A DNA stretch of 64,000 nt from Mucilaginibacter sp. PPCGB 2223. Its GTDB lineage: Bacteria > Bacteroidota > Bacteroidia > Sphingobacteriales > Sphingobacteriaceae. Both the position numbers and the translations under genes were made by a program. The DNA lies in assembly GCF_001705515.1 (NCBI RefSeq), contig NZ_MDJS01000001.1:2418001-2482000 (forward strand). The letters are read 5' to 3'. A model generated the notes under the pieces. It searched no databases. It had not been told where the DNA came from and saw only the letters and a program-made list of their open reading frames with translations. Below are positions 35,360 through 45,175 of this stretch, in pieces (within the stretch, counting starts at the first letter, position 1; every line of letters begins with the position of its first letter).

Positions 35360-36432
35360 CTTAGTTTCTCTATCTCAAACCTCACCGCCAAAACATTCAA
35401 ATCTTCCACAACCGCGTCAACCAAAGGGATGCCGTTTACCGCGCGGTAAGCTTCGGCTTCCAGTTCGGGTTCGCCGGGGATGATGACCGGCTGATCTGGG
35501 TTTATCGCTTTCGCGGATTTGAAACGGTCGATCCAGTTATCCATATGGTTTTTGAAATCCTCCACCGGGCGGAAGCCGTCGACGCGCATCGCACCTAAAA
35601 AATGCCCGATGCCTTTACCGACAGGATCATCAGGCGGCTCCAGGAAAGCCACAAAAGGCGGTACCCAGGGCCCGTAATTGGCGCCGCTCAGTACGGCCGA
35701 TAAAATATCGACCGTAGCGCTCAAACCAAAACCTTTATGGCTGCCATGCTCACGGTCGCTGCCCAGGGGGAGCAGCGAGCCGCCATTTTTTAAGGCATGA
35801 GGATCGGTAGTATAAATGCCCGCCCCGTCCTGTATCCAGCCTTCGGGAACGGGTTTGCCGGCACGCTGGGCTATCTCCAGTTTGCCATTTGCCGCTGCCG
35901 ATGTAGCCATATCGACGACCACCGGCGGGTATTTGCCTGCGGGGAAAGCATAACACATGGGGTTGGTGCCCAGCATGCGCTCGTTACTGAAGGTGGGCGC
36001 CACCAGCGGGCTGGCATTGGTCATGGCAAAGCCGATCATATCTTTTTCAACTGCCATCAGCGCGTGGTAGCCCGATATGCCAAAGTGATTGGAATTGCGT
36101 ACCGATACCCATCCCGAACCATATTGCTCTGCCTTTTGGATAGCCACCTGCATGGCGAAAGGCGCTACTACCAGGCCCAGGCCGGCATCGCCGTCAATTG
36201 TGGCCGTTGTAGGCGTTTGGTGCACAATAGTCATATTGGGTTTGGTGTTAATGCGGCCTTTTTCCCACAGGCGCACATAGCCGCTTAAACGGGCTACGCC
36301 ATGCGAATCGATACCCCGCATATCTGAGCGGATCAGAACATCAGCTGCCAGCGCGGCGTGTTCGTTGCTGCAGCCCATAGCGGTGAAAATATCGTGGGTA
36401 AAAGCGCGTAAATCTCCTTCAGAAATGACCAT
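35356..36432 (-). CDS. Malate/L-lactate dehydrogenase (Ldh family)
   Basis: The family (YlbC/AllD-like, PF02615) reduces 2-oxo acids with NAD(P)H and has a fold different from classical lactate dehydrogenases. Typical blocks are RSDMRGIDSHGVARL near residue 45, VRNSNHFGISGYHAL near 120 with catalytic His, and GSHKGFGLSATVDIL near 235. Start 36432 (MVISEGDLRAF) matches family starts; the longer frame runs back through a heptamer tract and a REP and is not coding. The length is 358. The exact substrate (malate, lactate, ureidoglycolate or sulfolactate) cannot be told. Confidence 0.92.
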   Translation of the reverse strand: MVISEGDLRAFTHDIFTAMGCSNEHAALAADVLIRSDMRGIDSHGVARLSGYVRLWEKGRINTKPNMTIVHQTPTTATIDGDAGLGLVVAPFAMQVAIQKAEQYGSGWVSVRNSNHFGISGYHALMAVEKDMIGFAMTNASPLVAPTFSNERMLGTNPMCYAFPAGKYPPVVVDMATSAAANGKLEIAQRAGKPVPEGWIQDGAGIYTTDPHALKNGGSLLPLGSDREHGSHKGFGLSATVDILSAVLSGANYGPWVPPFVAFLEPPDDPVGKGIGHFLGAMRVDGFRPVEDFKNHMDNWIDRFKSAKAINPDQPVIIPGEPELEAEAYRAVNGIPLVDAVVEDLNVLAVRFEIEKLS

Positions 36433-36451
36433 GCGCAAAGGTAGCTGTTTT

Positions 36452-36486
36452 GATGGAAGATGTGAGAGGTATGATGCAAGATGTGC
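36452..36486. repeat. Heptamer tract (GATGxxA)
   Basis: GATGGAA, GATGTGA, GAGGTAT, GATGCAA, GATGTGC follow each other with a 7-bp period. Confidence 0.65.
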
Positions 36487-36501
36487 ATGGAACTCCCGCG
36501 C

Positions 36502-36561
36502 CGTTGTTGGTGTTGTCACCAACAACGAAATGGCTTGCCGGTGATGACACCTGCAAGGAGC
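36502..36561. repeat. REP pair with GCTTGCCGG linker
   Basis: A perfect palindrome with arms CGTTGTTGGTG/CACCAACAACG (36502-36527), then GCTTGCCGG, then GGTGATGACACC-TGCAAGG. The copy lies between two convergent/tandem genes. Confidence 0.8.
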
Positions 36562-36600
36562 GGAGCCAGCCGGAATAACGCGCCGGTCAAACCTGATTCT

Positions 36601-39084
36601 CTATCTGCCGCCAAGATTCACCCCGAACCTGAAGCCCTGGGTTTGGTGCCCGGCATTATCCCACGACCAGCCATACATTGCACGTATGCCAAACCATTCG
36701 GCTCCCAAACCAAGTTCGCTATAGCTTTTGAGCGCCGGTGTGGCCAGGTAATTAAAGTCGGCTATCTCGTGCAGTTTAAGCTTGCGTATCAGCGGCAGCT
36801 TGTTCAATATAAATCCCGAAAAATCGTGCTCCAGGTGGCCTTCAAAATACTCGTCGGCCGTACTGAATTTATACGGGTCGAGCAGCAGGAACTTATTGGC
36901 GGCCGGGGTATATTGCTGTAAGCTGTTGCCGTTAAACTGTTTGTAATCGGTATAAAAAATACTGTTGGTGTTTAAAAACTTGCCTGCTCCTGCATAAAAC
37001 GACGTATAGCCATATACGCCCAACTGCATATCGCTTTTGGTGATGTTGGCGCTCAGCAGATCGTAATCCACATCCGAACCGAACAAACCTTTGATACCCT
37101 TGGTATAGCCTACGGTTACCCGCGGGTATTTGGAGCGGAAATAATACCGGCCGTTGGGGTAGGTGGCGTAGCGGTTGCTAAAATCGTAACTGGTGGTGAG
37201 CTGCAGCTTAAATGCCTTGCTGTTGGGGAACAACGCGGTGTTATGATACGGGTCGAAAGGATTATTCGAGGTATACTGCCTGGTATCCTGGTAAAAAAAC
37301 GAGTAGTTGGATGTATTATTGAGCCATTGCCTGTTGGATGCTTCGGCGCCTATGCTGGCCAGCCAGCCGCCCGTTACCCTGCCGCCGAATGTTACCTGGG
37401 CAAACTGCTTATCGTAAAACTTCTCGTAGTTCCACCGCGAAAACAAGCTGTACTCCATGTTATCGCTTTTGCCAAAGGGCACCTGGTTGTTGATGTCGAG
37501 CACATCGCTGCCTGCATTAAAGCCCAGGTTCCACATATTCATCGGGATATTGCCGCTCACACTGCCATGCACCTTTTCGCTGGCAAAACCGTAGCGTACC
37601 TTACCGCGCAAAGTGAGGTATTTGTTGTTGAGGCTGTCGATCTGTTTGGTATACGTGGCATCGTAATCCAAAACAAAACCTTCGACGGTATTAAAGTTAA
37701 GGGCGCTCAATGCCGAACTGAAGTGTATGTACTCTTTATCGTAACGGTTACGGTGGTTGTAGCCGCTGCCCAAAAGCCACTGGCCAAACTTAAACCGGTT
37801 ATTCCGCTTATCCAGCGAGTCGAGGTAAGGTTTCGATTCGCGCTTAGCGGCCAAAACTTCTTTCTTTTTATAATCGGTGGTCTCTTCCTTTGTCAAGGGG
37901 ATGGGCCGCTCGCTGGCCCAATAAGCCGAATCCCTTTTATTTACCCCTTTGCTGATGCGGATCACCTCGTTAAAAAGCTTATGATCAACAGTCGGGTTTA
38001 TATCGTAATTTTTATAGATGGCGATAAAATACCCACCGAACTTGAAGCCGAATATACCACCGGTAAAATCAAACCTGATTGACGAAGGCATCCACACATC
38101 CTTACTCACCGGTAAAAACTGCTGGCTGAACTTCAGGGTGTCTATAAAGTTCAGGTTGGCCTTTTTGGTTACATAGAGGTCGGAGCCATAAATGCGCCAG
38201 CTGTCCTCCAAAATATAAATATACCCGGTAAAGGCGGCATCATAATCGCGGCGCGGGGTTACTTTTATTTTGTTGATGGTTTCGCCGTTTTCGACCGTGG
38301 TGCCCATCAGCTCATAGCGGTAATACAGCATGGCGTTGTTGGCTATGGGCGATATAAAGGGCCGCGCACTTATTTCGGGCCAGTTGATGATGTTCTCATA
38401 AAAATCGAGCTTGATATCGGATGCCCGGTTAAAGCTGAAGGCCCGGTTGCTGCCCGATACTTTTGACGAGATCATCTCCTCGTGTACGTTATCAGGCTGC
38501 TCAAAGGTGTATTTCGATTGCGACTCCGACAGGTAGATGATGCCCGTGCGGTTACTGTCGAGCCCCATTTGCCTGGCCGCTTCCTGGAAATCGCGCCCCA
38601 TAAACTTTTTAGGTGCGGCCAGTAGTTTTTGCAACCCTTTAATGTAAACCTCGCAACTATAGCCGGTTACCTGCTTTAAATAGTAAGGGCGTTTTTTAAT
38701 GGCCTTGCGGATGATGCCATAGGCGGGGTCCTCCCCGCCGATATTTACCGCCTGCAGCTGGTAAGCTTCGGCCTGCATGGCAACGTTAACCACCTGATCG
38801 GTTTTGGCATCAACCCTGCGGCTCTCCTGTTTATAGCCAATGGCTTTAAATAATATTTCGTAACTTCCCGGAGCCAGCTGCAGGGTATATTTGCCTTCGC
38901 TGTTGGCCGATGTGCCCCTGGTGGTACTGCGGATGTAGATGCTGGCGAAGGGCACGGCATTACCCTTTGCATCGGTAATGGCACCGCTAACGGTTACGGT
39001 TTGCGCCAGGGCTTTTAAATTAAACAATAGCCCGGCAATTACCAGGCAACATTTAAATGCGGTCGTGGTGTATACTTTTTTCAA
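36601..39084 (-). CDS. DUF5686 outer-membrane protein with CarboxypepD_reg-like domain
   Basis: The 827-residue protein has a signal peptide ending ALAQ, then a carboxypeptidase-regulatory-like beta sandwich (VSGAITDAKGNAVPFASIYIRSTTRGTSANSEGKY, about 30-110) as in SusC-type receptors. The DUF5686 part follows, starting near EDPAYGIIRKAIKKRPYYLKQV. The C-terminal half alternates aromatic and polar residues like an outer-membrane beta-barrel and ends GFRFGVNLGGR. No TonB plug is visible. The function of DUF5686 is unknown; an envelope transport or assembly role is inferred. Confidence 0.85.
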   Translation of the reverse strand: MKKVYTTTAFKCCLVIAGLLFNLKALAQTVTVSGAITDAKGNAVPFASIYIRSTTRGTSANSEGKYTLQLAPGSYEILFKAIGYKQESRRVDAKTDQVVNVAMQAEAYQLQAVNIGGEDPAYGIIRKAIKKRPYYLKQVTGYSCEVYIKGLQKLLAAPKKFMGRDFQEAARQMGLDSNRTGIIYLSESQSKYTFEQPDNVHEEMISSKVSGSNRAFSFNRASDIKLDFYENIINWPEISARPFISPIANNAMLYYRYELMGTTVENGETINKIKVTPRRDYDAAFTGYIYILEDSWRIYGSDLYVTKKANLNFIDTLKFSQQFLPVSKDVWMPSSIRFDFTGGIFGFKFGGYFIAIYKNYDINPTVDHKLFNEVIRISKGVNKRDSAYWASERPIPLTKEETTDYKKKEVLAAKRESKPYLDSLDKRNNRFKFGQWLLGSGYNHRNRYDKEYIHFSSALSALNFNTVEGFVLDYDATYTKQIDSLNNKYLTLRGKVRYGFASEKVHGSVSGNIPMNMWNLGFNAGSDVLDINNQVPFGKSDNMEYSLFSRWNYEKFYDKQFAQVTFGGRVTGGWLASIGAEASNRQWLNNTSNYSFFYQDTRQYTSNNPFDPYHNTALFPNSKAFKLQLTTSYDFSNRYATYPNGRYYFRSKYPRVTVGYTKGIKGLFGSDVDYDLLSANITKSDMQLGVYGYTSFYAGAGKFLNTNSIFYTDYKQFNGNSLQQYTPAANKFLLLDPYKFSTADEYFEGHLEHDFSGFILNKLPLIRKLKLHEIADFNYLATPALKSYSELGLGAEWFGIRAMYGWSWDNAGHQTQGFRFGVNLGGR

Positions 39085-39286
39085 GATAAGGTTTTTAGTT
39101 TAGATGGATATTCGACCATAATGGTTGCATCAATAGTGATATTTTATCACATACAACCTGATTCAGCCTTATATCTCATCTATATTATTGTTTAGAGTAG
39201 CAATCTAACCAAATATTACAAAAGGTTTTGTTAAATGATGTTAAGCACCCGCAAGTATGCCAATTTTTGTTGTTGGTAATACACTT

Positions 39287-41401
39287 TTAAAGCCCTTCTT
39301 TGCCGGATACCGGCTGTGGTGCGGCACCCCGGCTCATCCTGATACCGCCATAAAAGTTGCGTAAGGCAGCGGCATTATAATAACGGCTGGCTGCGGCGTT
39401 TAAATCGTTACCCAGGCTGTAATGCCGGTTAAGTAAATTATCAACCCCGGCAAATAATTCGATATGTGCACTATGGCCAAAATTGTGGTTCCACCCGGCT
39501 TTGGCAGTAATTAAATGGTAACTATCTGCGTAAGCGGTATTGGCATCGTTAAGCGGCAGCCGCGCAGTATAATTGTGCTGGGCAAAAAGGTAAAAACTTT
39601 GCGGCAGCAGCAGGTATATCCCGGTAACGGCAACTACCGGGGGTACGCCGGTTAAATTATTGCCGTTGTAATTGGTGGTTGCATCCTGGTAATCGCTGAA
39701 GCGGAAATGATCATAGGTAAAACCTTCGGTAAGCTGCAAACCCTGAACGAACGAGCGCGAATGCCGCCACAGCCACCACGAGGCCGATACTTCTATGCCC
39801 GGCTGGTTAGTGCCGCCCGCGTTAACATAGTACGATGTGCCGTTAGGGTGCTGGCGCATCACAATAGCGTTGTTGAGGCGGTAGTAAAAGGCTGCAACAT
39901 CAAGCTGTACCCCGGGTTTGTAGCTGTTAAAGCGCAAACCGGTTTCGTAGTTCCAGCCATCCTGCGCCTGCAGGTTGGGGTTGATGATATGATCGGTAGC
40001 ATGTACCTCGCCGCTGGTTGGGGTTGAGTAGCCGCGGCTCACCGACGCGCGCCATTGCAGGTTATACCGTATATTGTATGATAGGGCCAGGCGTGGCATC
40101 AGTTGGGCGTTGAAAGGGCGGTTTGTAAAGCCGCTTTCGTTATTGGGGTACAGGTTTTGAAACTGATATTGGTAACTGTTGAGGCTCAGGGAGCCTTCAA
40201 CCTGCCAATCGTGGTTGATAATGGCCGACAGGCGCGCGAACAAAAAGTTTTGGTTAATGTTGATATTGTCGCGGGTTTGGGTAGTATCCTTATTGCCGAG
40301 GTGGTTGCCGTAATCGCCGATGTTTGAGTTGGTTTGCTGCCACTCGTAACCTGCGTCGGCTTTCCAGGTCAGGTTTTCGATGCTATGGTTCTCCAGTTCA
40401 AAATAGGTGCGGAAACCGTAAGTGGCCTCGCGGCGCTCTTCGTAAACGGTGAACGATGGGTTAGTGAAATTAACATGGCTGCCAAACACGGTTAATACAT
40501 TACTTAAATTATGGCTAAACTGCCATTGGTTTACAACGCCGCCATAAACCATTTGGTTATGGATGGAAGCGTTAAGCGCCTGCGCGCTGGCAACAGCGGG
40601 CGTAGCCAAACGCGCCGATGAAGGATCGGCCTGGTATTGCGCCAGGGTTAAGCCGCCGGGAGTTTTGTAGTTCAGATCGCTGTAAAAGCCCATTACCTTT
40701 AGCTGGCCGGCATTGGTATATAGCCACTTATCATAAACCTGCACATAATCGCGGTTCATGGCGCTGTTGGCCCGGTAACCATCGTAACTTTCGACGGCCT
40801 GGTTAATAGCAATTGTATTTTTACTGCTTACCGCCTGCGTGCTGCTGTTTTCGTGCAGCAGGCCGTACGAGCCGCCGTTAAAGCCAAAAGTACTGTAGTT
40901 ATAGTTGGTGTATTTATTATTCGGGCTTACCAATACCACTCCGCCCGAGTTGGCGCCATATAAACTTCCGTTCGGGCCCTTCAGCACTTCGATACCCTGG
41001 ATGGCCGTCATATCGATCGAGTTGAGATAAGTGTTGCCGCCGGCATCGGTTAAAGGCATCTCATCAAAATAAATCTTTACATCGCGGATACCGAAGGGCG
41101 ACCGCAGCAAACTGCCCCGTATAGACAGCCGGTAGCTGCCCGGCGAACGTTCTTCCATGCGCACGCCCGGCAACGTGTTCATGGCGGTTACCAGCGAGTT
41201 ATCAGGTTGCAAAGATAGCCTGTTGCCCGATAGCGTTGATACCGAAGCCGAGCCGGCAATAAGCTGCATGTTCGAAAAAAAGCCGCTGATACTTACCTCG
41301 TTGAGCTTTTTAGCAGTATCGGCAGGCGCGGTAGCCTGTGCACAAACCTGGTTGCACGCAAACAACGTTGCAATAAATACAATAGGGTAAAGTTTAGGCA
41401 T
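39287..41401 (-). CDS. TonB-dependent receptor
   Basis: The product has a signal peptide (MPKLYPIVFIATLFACNQVCAQ), a plug domain beginning NEVSISGFFSNMQLIAGSASVSTL with LPGVRMEE, LSIRGS and IEVLKGPNGSLYGANSGGVV, and a long C-terminal beta-barrel. At 704 residues it is a typical siderophore/vitamin-type receptor, without the SusC N-terminal domain. Import across the outer membrane driven by TonB is well established for the family. The substrate is not evident; no siderophore, heme or vitamin genes are adjacent. Confidence 0.93.
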   Translation of the reverse strand: MPKLYPIVFIATLFACNQVCAQATAPADTAKKLNEVSISGFFSNMQLIAGSASVSTLSGNRLSLQPDNSLVTAMNTLPGVRMEERSPGSYRLSIRGSLLRSPFGIRDVKIYFDEMPLTDAGGNTYLNSIDMTAIQGIEVLKGPNGSLYGANSGGVVLVSPNNKYTNYNYSTFGFNGGSYGLLHENSSTQAVSSKNTIAINQAVESYDGYRANSAMNRDYVQVYDKWLYTNAGQLKVMGFYSDLNYKTPGGLTLAQYQADPSSARLATPAVASAQALNASIHNQMVYGGVVNQWQFSHNLSNVLTVFGSHVNFTNPSFTVYEERREATYGFRTYFELENHSIENLTWKADAGYEWQQTNSNIGDYGNHLGNKDTTQTRDNININQNFLFARLSAIINHDWQVEGSLSLNSYQYQFQNLYPNNESGFTNRPFNAQLMPRLALSYNIRYNLQWRASVSRGYSTPTSGEVHATDHIINPNLQAQDGWNYETGLRFNSYKPGVQLDVAAFYYRLNNAIVMRQHPNGTSYYVNAGGTNQPGIEVSASWWLWRHSRSFVQGLQLTEGFTYDHFRFSDYQDATTNYNGNNLTGVPPVVAVTGIYLLLPQSFYLFAQHNYTARLPLNDANTAYADSYHLITAKAGWNHNFGHSAHIELFAGVDNLLNRHYSLGNDLNAAASRYYNAAALRNFYGGIRMSRGAAPQPVSGKEGL

Positions 41402-41502
41402 AGGTAATTATGCCATAAAGATAAATGTTTTTGGTTTTGGTGATGAATTGCATCGTAAATGTTGCGCAGCACGAAAATCCGTTTGTTAATATTTTTCGTT
41501 TT

Positions 41503-41534
41503 TTGCGAATGAGCAGCAAATAATGTTAGCTTTG
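41503..41534 (+). promoter_or_regulatory. Promoter for type-B sorted protein
   Basis: TTG at 41503-41505 and TAGCTTTG at 41527-41534 are 21 bases apart. This supports the start at ATG 41568, downstream of the box. Confidence 0.6.
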
Positions 41535-41567
41535 GAATACCAAAATAACCGCCTTTACGCCCGTTTA

Positions 41568-43499
41568 ATGAAGTTTTATCTGCTCCTGATTGTGTTTATG
41601 GGTGTGTTTTGTACACATTGCTGCGCCCAACTATGCAGCGGCAGTTTGGGCGACCCTGTAATTAACCACACTTTTGGCTCCGGAACGAATACAATAGGGC
41701 CAGGCCTGAAAGATACCACCAGCTATACCTACATTGCAGATCCCTGCCCAAACGACGGGTTTTATACGATAGCTCATTCTATCGGCAACTGTTTTAACAA
41801 CGCCTGGCATACTTTAAGCCAGGACCATACCGGCGACCCGAACGGGTATATGATGATCGTTAACGCGTCGCCATCGCCAGGGGTATTTTTTACCTATCCC
41901 ATACATGGCCTTTGTAACAGTACCACCTACGAGTTTGGCGCCTGGATAGTAAACCTGATCAAACCTAACCAGTGCAACGGCAACCCCAAACTGCCCAATA
42001 TTGCGTTTACCATCGAAACTGCAACCGGCGTACAACTCGCCAGCTACAGCACCGGCGATATACCGGCTACCGCTACCCCGCAATGGAATCAATACAGCCT
42101 TGATTTTAAAACGCCGCCCGGCGTAACCGATATTGTTTTAAAGATGAGCAATGCCAATACCGTGCCGGGTACCTGCGGTAACGACCTGGCTATAGACGAT
42201 ATTACCTTCAGGCCCTGCGGGCCGATCATTAACGCCAACTTTTCGTCAACCAACTCAAACGTGCCGTCAAACCTGTGCATAGGCTATACCGGTAGTTTTA
42301 ATATTGGCGCCACGGTTGATGCGAGCACTTACACCACGCCGGCTTACCAATGGCAATTTAACGGTGGCAGCGGTTGGGCCGATATACCCGGCGCAAACCA
42401 AACGCAGTATACGGTTAACTATGTTAACGCGCAATTGGGCACCTACCAATACCGTTTGCTGGTAGCCGAAGCGGTGAATATCAATTCGCCAACGTGCAGG
42501 GTAGCATCAAATATTTTAAGCGTGGTTGTTAACCCTATACCAACGGCAACGGCAAGCGCAGCAAACAATATGGTTTGTTATGGCGATACCATTAAGCTGA
42601 TGGGCGCAGGTGGTGCCACCTATCTGTGGAGCGGGCCCAATGGCTATACCTCATCGGCACAAAACCCGGTTATACCTAACGTAACCACCGCCATGGCCGG
42701 CACTTATACGGTTAAAGCCATAGCAGCTTCAGGCTGCTATGGTACGGCATCGGTTACGGTGGGCGTTCATCCGCAGTTTACCGTATCGGCCGGAAAGGAT
42801 ACCACCATTTGCAAAGGGCGAAGCGTTACGCTGCATGCCACGGGTGGCATCAGCTACAGCTGGTCGCCGGGGAAAACACTATCCGACAGTACATCGGCAA
42901 ACCCCACAGCCACGCCCGCCGATACCACAACCTATACCGTAACCGGCACTTCGGCCAATGGCTGCACCAGCAAGGGCATGGTAACTATCGGCGTACCCAA
43001 AGCACCAACAGCCAATGCAGGGCCGGAAAAATTTGTTTTCATCGGGCAAACCGTTCAACTGAACGGCACGGCTACCGGTAACAATCTAAAATACAGCTGG
43101 GCGCCGGCAGCAACCCTGAGCAATGCCAAAATACTAAACCCTATTGCCAAACCTACCGATGATATTACCTACACGCTTACCGTGAGCGACTCGTGCAATA
43201 CCGTAAACAGCGATGTTTTTGTGAAGGTTTTTAAACAGATAACCGTGCCGACAGCCTTCTCGCCAAACGGCGACGGAATTAACGATACCTGGAATATCGA
43301 CGCGCTGGCGGCTTTTCCGCAATGTGTGATCACCGTTTACAACCGCGACGGGCAATTGGTTTATACCGATACCGGCTATACCCGGGCCTGGGATGGTAAA
43401 TATCATGATAAACCCCTGCCACTGGGCACTTACTATTACATCATCGATCTGAAAAACAAACTGCCGAATATGAGCGGTGCGGTGACGATCATCAGATAA
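41568..43499 (+). CDS. Secreted protein with Ig-like repeats and T9SS type-B C-terminal domain
   Basis: Start 41568 gives signal peptide MKFYLLLIVFMGVFCTHCCAQ. The N-terminal domain (about 25-230) has a jelly-roll, CBM-like pattern with a Cys pair. Several Ig/PKD-like modules follow (VNPIPTATASAANNMVCYGDTI, VSAGKDTTICKGRSVTLHATGG, ANAGPEKFVFIGQTVQLNGT). The chain ends with the gliding-motility-associated domain: VPTAFSPNGDGINDTW and GTYYYIIDLKN. This CHU_C type directs export by the type IX system and surface retention. A role in adhesion or polymer binding is inferred. A frame start upstream of the promoter at 41523 is rejected. Confidence 0.9.
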   Translation: MKFYLLLIVFMGVFCTHCCAQLCSGSLGDPVINHTFGSGTNTIGPGLKDTTSYTYIADPCPNDGFYTIAHSIGNCFNNAWHTLSQDHTGDPNGYMMIVNASPSPGVFFTYPIHGLCNSTTYEFGAWIVNLIKPNQCNGNPKLPNIAFTIETATGVQLASYSTGDIPATATPQWNQYSLDFKTPPGVTDIVLKMSNANTVPGTCGNDLAIDDITFRPCGPIINANFSSTNSNVPSNLCIGYTGSFNIGATVDASTYTTPAYQWQFNGGSGWADIPGANQTQYTVNYVNAQLGTYQYRLLVAEAVNINSPTCRVASNILSVVVNPIPTATASAANNMVCYGDTIKLMGAGGATYLWSGPNGYTSSAQNPVIPNVTTAMAGTYTVKAIAASGCYGTASVTVGVHPQFTVSAGKDTTICKGRSVTLHATGGISYSWSPGKTLSDSTSANPTATPADTTTYTVTGTSANGCTSKGMVTIGVPKAPTANAGPEKFVFIGQTVQLNGTATGNNLKYSWAPAATLSNAKILNPIAKPTDDITYTLTVSDSCNTVNSDVFVKVFKQITVPTAFSPNGDGINDTWNIDALAAFPQCVITVYNRDGQLVYTDTGYTRAWDGKYHDKPLPLGTYYYIIDLKNKLPNMSGAVTIIR

Positions 43500-43608
43500 A
43501 AAAAGCATGGAAGCTTGAGGCCGGAAGCTGTTTTATAAAACGTGTGGCTTGCTTTATTAAGACCGATAATGAATTGCGATTAGACGTAACAGATAACCTA
43601 ATCATGCT

Positions 43609-43616
43609 TATCTTTA
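43609..43616 (+). promoter_or_regulatory. -7-like box just before VIT gene
   Basis: TATCTTTA lies four bases before the ATG, a layout like that of surE and implying a leaderless transcript. The last base differs from consensus. Confidence 0.35.
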
Positions 43617-43620
43617 AGCT

Positions 43621-44313
43621 ATGCATCACGAACAACATTTAAAAAGCTCTGATACGATACGCGATATCGTGATCGGTATGAGCGATGGCTTAACCGTGCC
43701 TTTTGCACTGGCGGCAGGTTTAAGCGGGGCGGTAAACTCATCAACCATTGTGGTAACCGCCGGCATTGCCGAAATTGTAGCGGGCTCGATTGCCATGGGG
43801 TTAGGCGGCTTTTTAGCCGGCAAAACCGATGCCGACCATTACAACTCCGAACTGCGCCGCGAGTACGACGAAGTGGAGCGCGTGCCCGATCAGGAAAAAA
43901 TGGAAGTGAAAGAAGTGTTTGCCGAGTTCGGCCTTTCGGAAAGTTTGCAAAACCAGATAGCCGACGAAATGGCTAAGGATAAAGACAAATGGGTTGATTT
44001 TATGATGCGTTACGAACTGGGCCTCGAAAAACCCGAAGCTAACCGGGCCACCCGCAGCGCTATCACCATCGGCCTGTCGTACATTGTTGGTGGCATCATC
44101 CCGCTGTCGCCTTATTTTTTTATCAATAACTCGCTCATGGCGTTGTATTATTCCATCGGCATTACGCTCATCTGCCTGTTCGTGTTCGGGTACTTTAAGA
44201 GCAAAGTTACCGGGCAGCCGCCCGTATCGGGCGCATTAAAAGTAGTGGTGATTGGCGCTTTGGCCGCTGCCGCTGCATTTTTTGTAGCCCGCATGGTTAC
44301 AGGGAAAGGCTGA
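43621..44313 (+). CDS. VIT1/CCC1-family metal transporter
   Basis: The 230-residue protein starts MHHEQHLKSSDTIRDIVIGMSDGLTVPFALAAGLSG, the defining VIT1/CCC1 helix 1 motif. Helix 2 is EIVAGSIAMGLGGFLAGKT. A charged cytoplasmic loop with EREYDEVE-type acid residues (metal-binding domain), and three further helices follow. The family moves Fe2+ or Mn2+ out of the cytoplasm. Five membrane segments are visible. Confidence 0.92.
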   Translation: MHHEQHLKSSDTIRDIVIGMSDGLTVPFALAAGLSGAVNSSTIVVTAGIAEIVAGSIAMGLGGFLAGKTDADHYNSELRREYDEVERVPDQEKMEVKEVFAEFGLSESLQNQIADEMAKDKDKWVDFMMRYELGLEKPEANRATRSAITIGLSYIVGGIIPLSPYFFINNSLMALYYSIGITLICLFVFGYFKSKVTGQPPVSGALKVVVIGALAAAAAFFVARMVTGKG

Positions 44314-44317
44314 GTAG

Positions 44318-44352
44318 CAGTTGCCAGTTATCAGTTATCGGTTGTCAGTTGA
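44318..44352. repeat. Heptamer tract (CAGTTxx)
   Basis: CAGTTGC, CAGTTAT, CAGTTAT, CGGTTGT, CAGTTGA: five 7-bp units, starting five bases after the VIT stop. It is the complement type of the tract at 51187. Confidence 0.7.
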
Positions 44353-44395
44353 AGTTGATTTCGCACCAAACCGTAAGCCTCTTTTCCCCCTGCAC

Positions 44396-44456
44396 CTTGC
44401 AGGTGTTGTCATCTGCAAGCTTGCCGGTTTCTGTTGCTGGCGACGATACCAGCAAA
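44396..44456. repeat. REP pair with GCTTGCCGG linker
   Basis: CTTGCAGGTG-TTGT-CATCTGCAAG (44396-44419), the linker GCTTGCCGG, then TTGCTGGCGA...ATACCAGCAA. Confidence 0.7.
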
Positions 44457-44463
44457 GCACAGG

Positions 44464-44500
44464 TTAAAGCCCTCCCTGCCGGGGAGGGTTTGGGTGGGGC
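44464..44500. repeat. GC-rich hairpin repeat (leuS-insert type)
   Basis: AAGCCCTCCCTGCCGGGGAGGG followed, after one spacer, by TTTGGGTGGGGCT; the same C-rich/G-rich layout as the palindrome within leuS and the copies at 59117-59217. Confidence 0.55.
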
Positions 44501-44551
44501 TAATACCGGTACTATGCCCGTCGACGGTAAAAGCATACCTTTGCCTTCGCA

Positions 44552-45175
44552 ATGATCTTCCTGACCATATTTCTGGGCCTCGCCGTAAACTTTATCGGTT
44601 ATGTGCCTCCGGGCAACATTAACCTTACGCTGGTGCAAATAACCATCAACCGCGGGCTCAAACAGGCCTTGCAGTTTATTACCGCCTTTAGCTGCGTCGA
44701 GCTGGTATTTACCTACATTATCATCCATGCTGCCGAGTGGCTGTCGCATCAGTTAAAGCTGGAGGTAATTATCGATTGGGTGATGGTGGTACTTTTTGGG
44801 GCACTGGGCGCCATTACCTGGGTGCACCGCGGTAAGCCGCCCAAAGCTAAGGTCTCCAGGTATCATAGTGTAAAACACGGCATTGTGATGGGCATCATCA
44901 ACCCGATGCAGATCCCTTTCTGGATGATCAGCGGAACGTATTTAATTACCCACGGCTGGATAGTTACCGGCACATGGCCGCTCCTATTGTTCAGTGCCGG
45001 CTCGGCGCTGGGCGCTTTTTTATGCCTGTTTATTTATGCGCGCTCGGCAAGGTATATACAAACCCGGTTTGAGCTGAGCACCAACCTCATCAATACCTGT
45101 ATCGCTGTTTTGTTTTTTTCGTTTGCGGCGTACCACGTGGTCAAGCAGGTTTATTTGCTTGGCGCGAGGCACTAA
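44552..45175 (+). CDS. LysE-family transporter
   Basis: The 207-residue protein has six hydrophobic segments and begins MIFLTIFLGLAVNFIGYVPPGNINLTLVQ, the LysE/RhtB N-terminal pattern with PPGN. Exporters in this family remove amino acids or related compounds across the inner membrane. The substrate is unknown. It converges with the histidine kinase gene, overlapping by four bases at the stop codons. Confidence 0.88.
   Translation: MIFLTIFLGLAVNFIGYVPPGNINLTLVQITINRGLKQALQFITAFSCVELVFTYIIIHAAEWLSHQLKLEVIIDWVMVVLFGALGAITWVHRGKPPKAKVSRYHSVKHGIVMGIINPMQIPFWMISGTYLITHGWIVTGTWPLLLFSAGSALGAFLCLFIYARSARYIQTRFELSTNLINTCIAVLFFSFAAYHVVKQVYLLGARH

Noticed and set aside
36433..36525. N-terminal extension of the malate/lactate dehydrogenase
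   Set aside because: It runs through a heptamer tract and into a REP palindrome; the family start is at 36432.
44345..44749. 134-residue minus-strand frame before LysE-type gene
   Set aside because: It covers a REP pair, a GC-rich hairpin and the antisense of the transporter.
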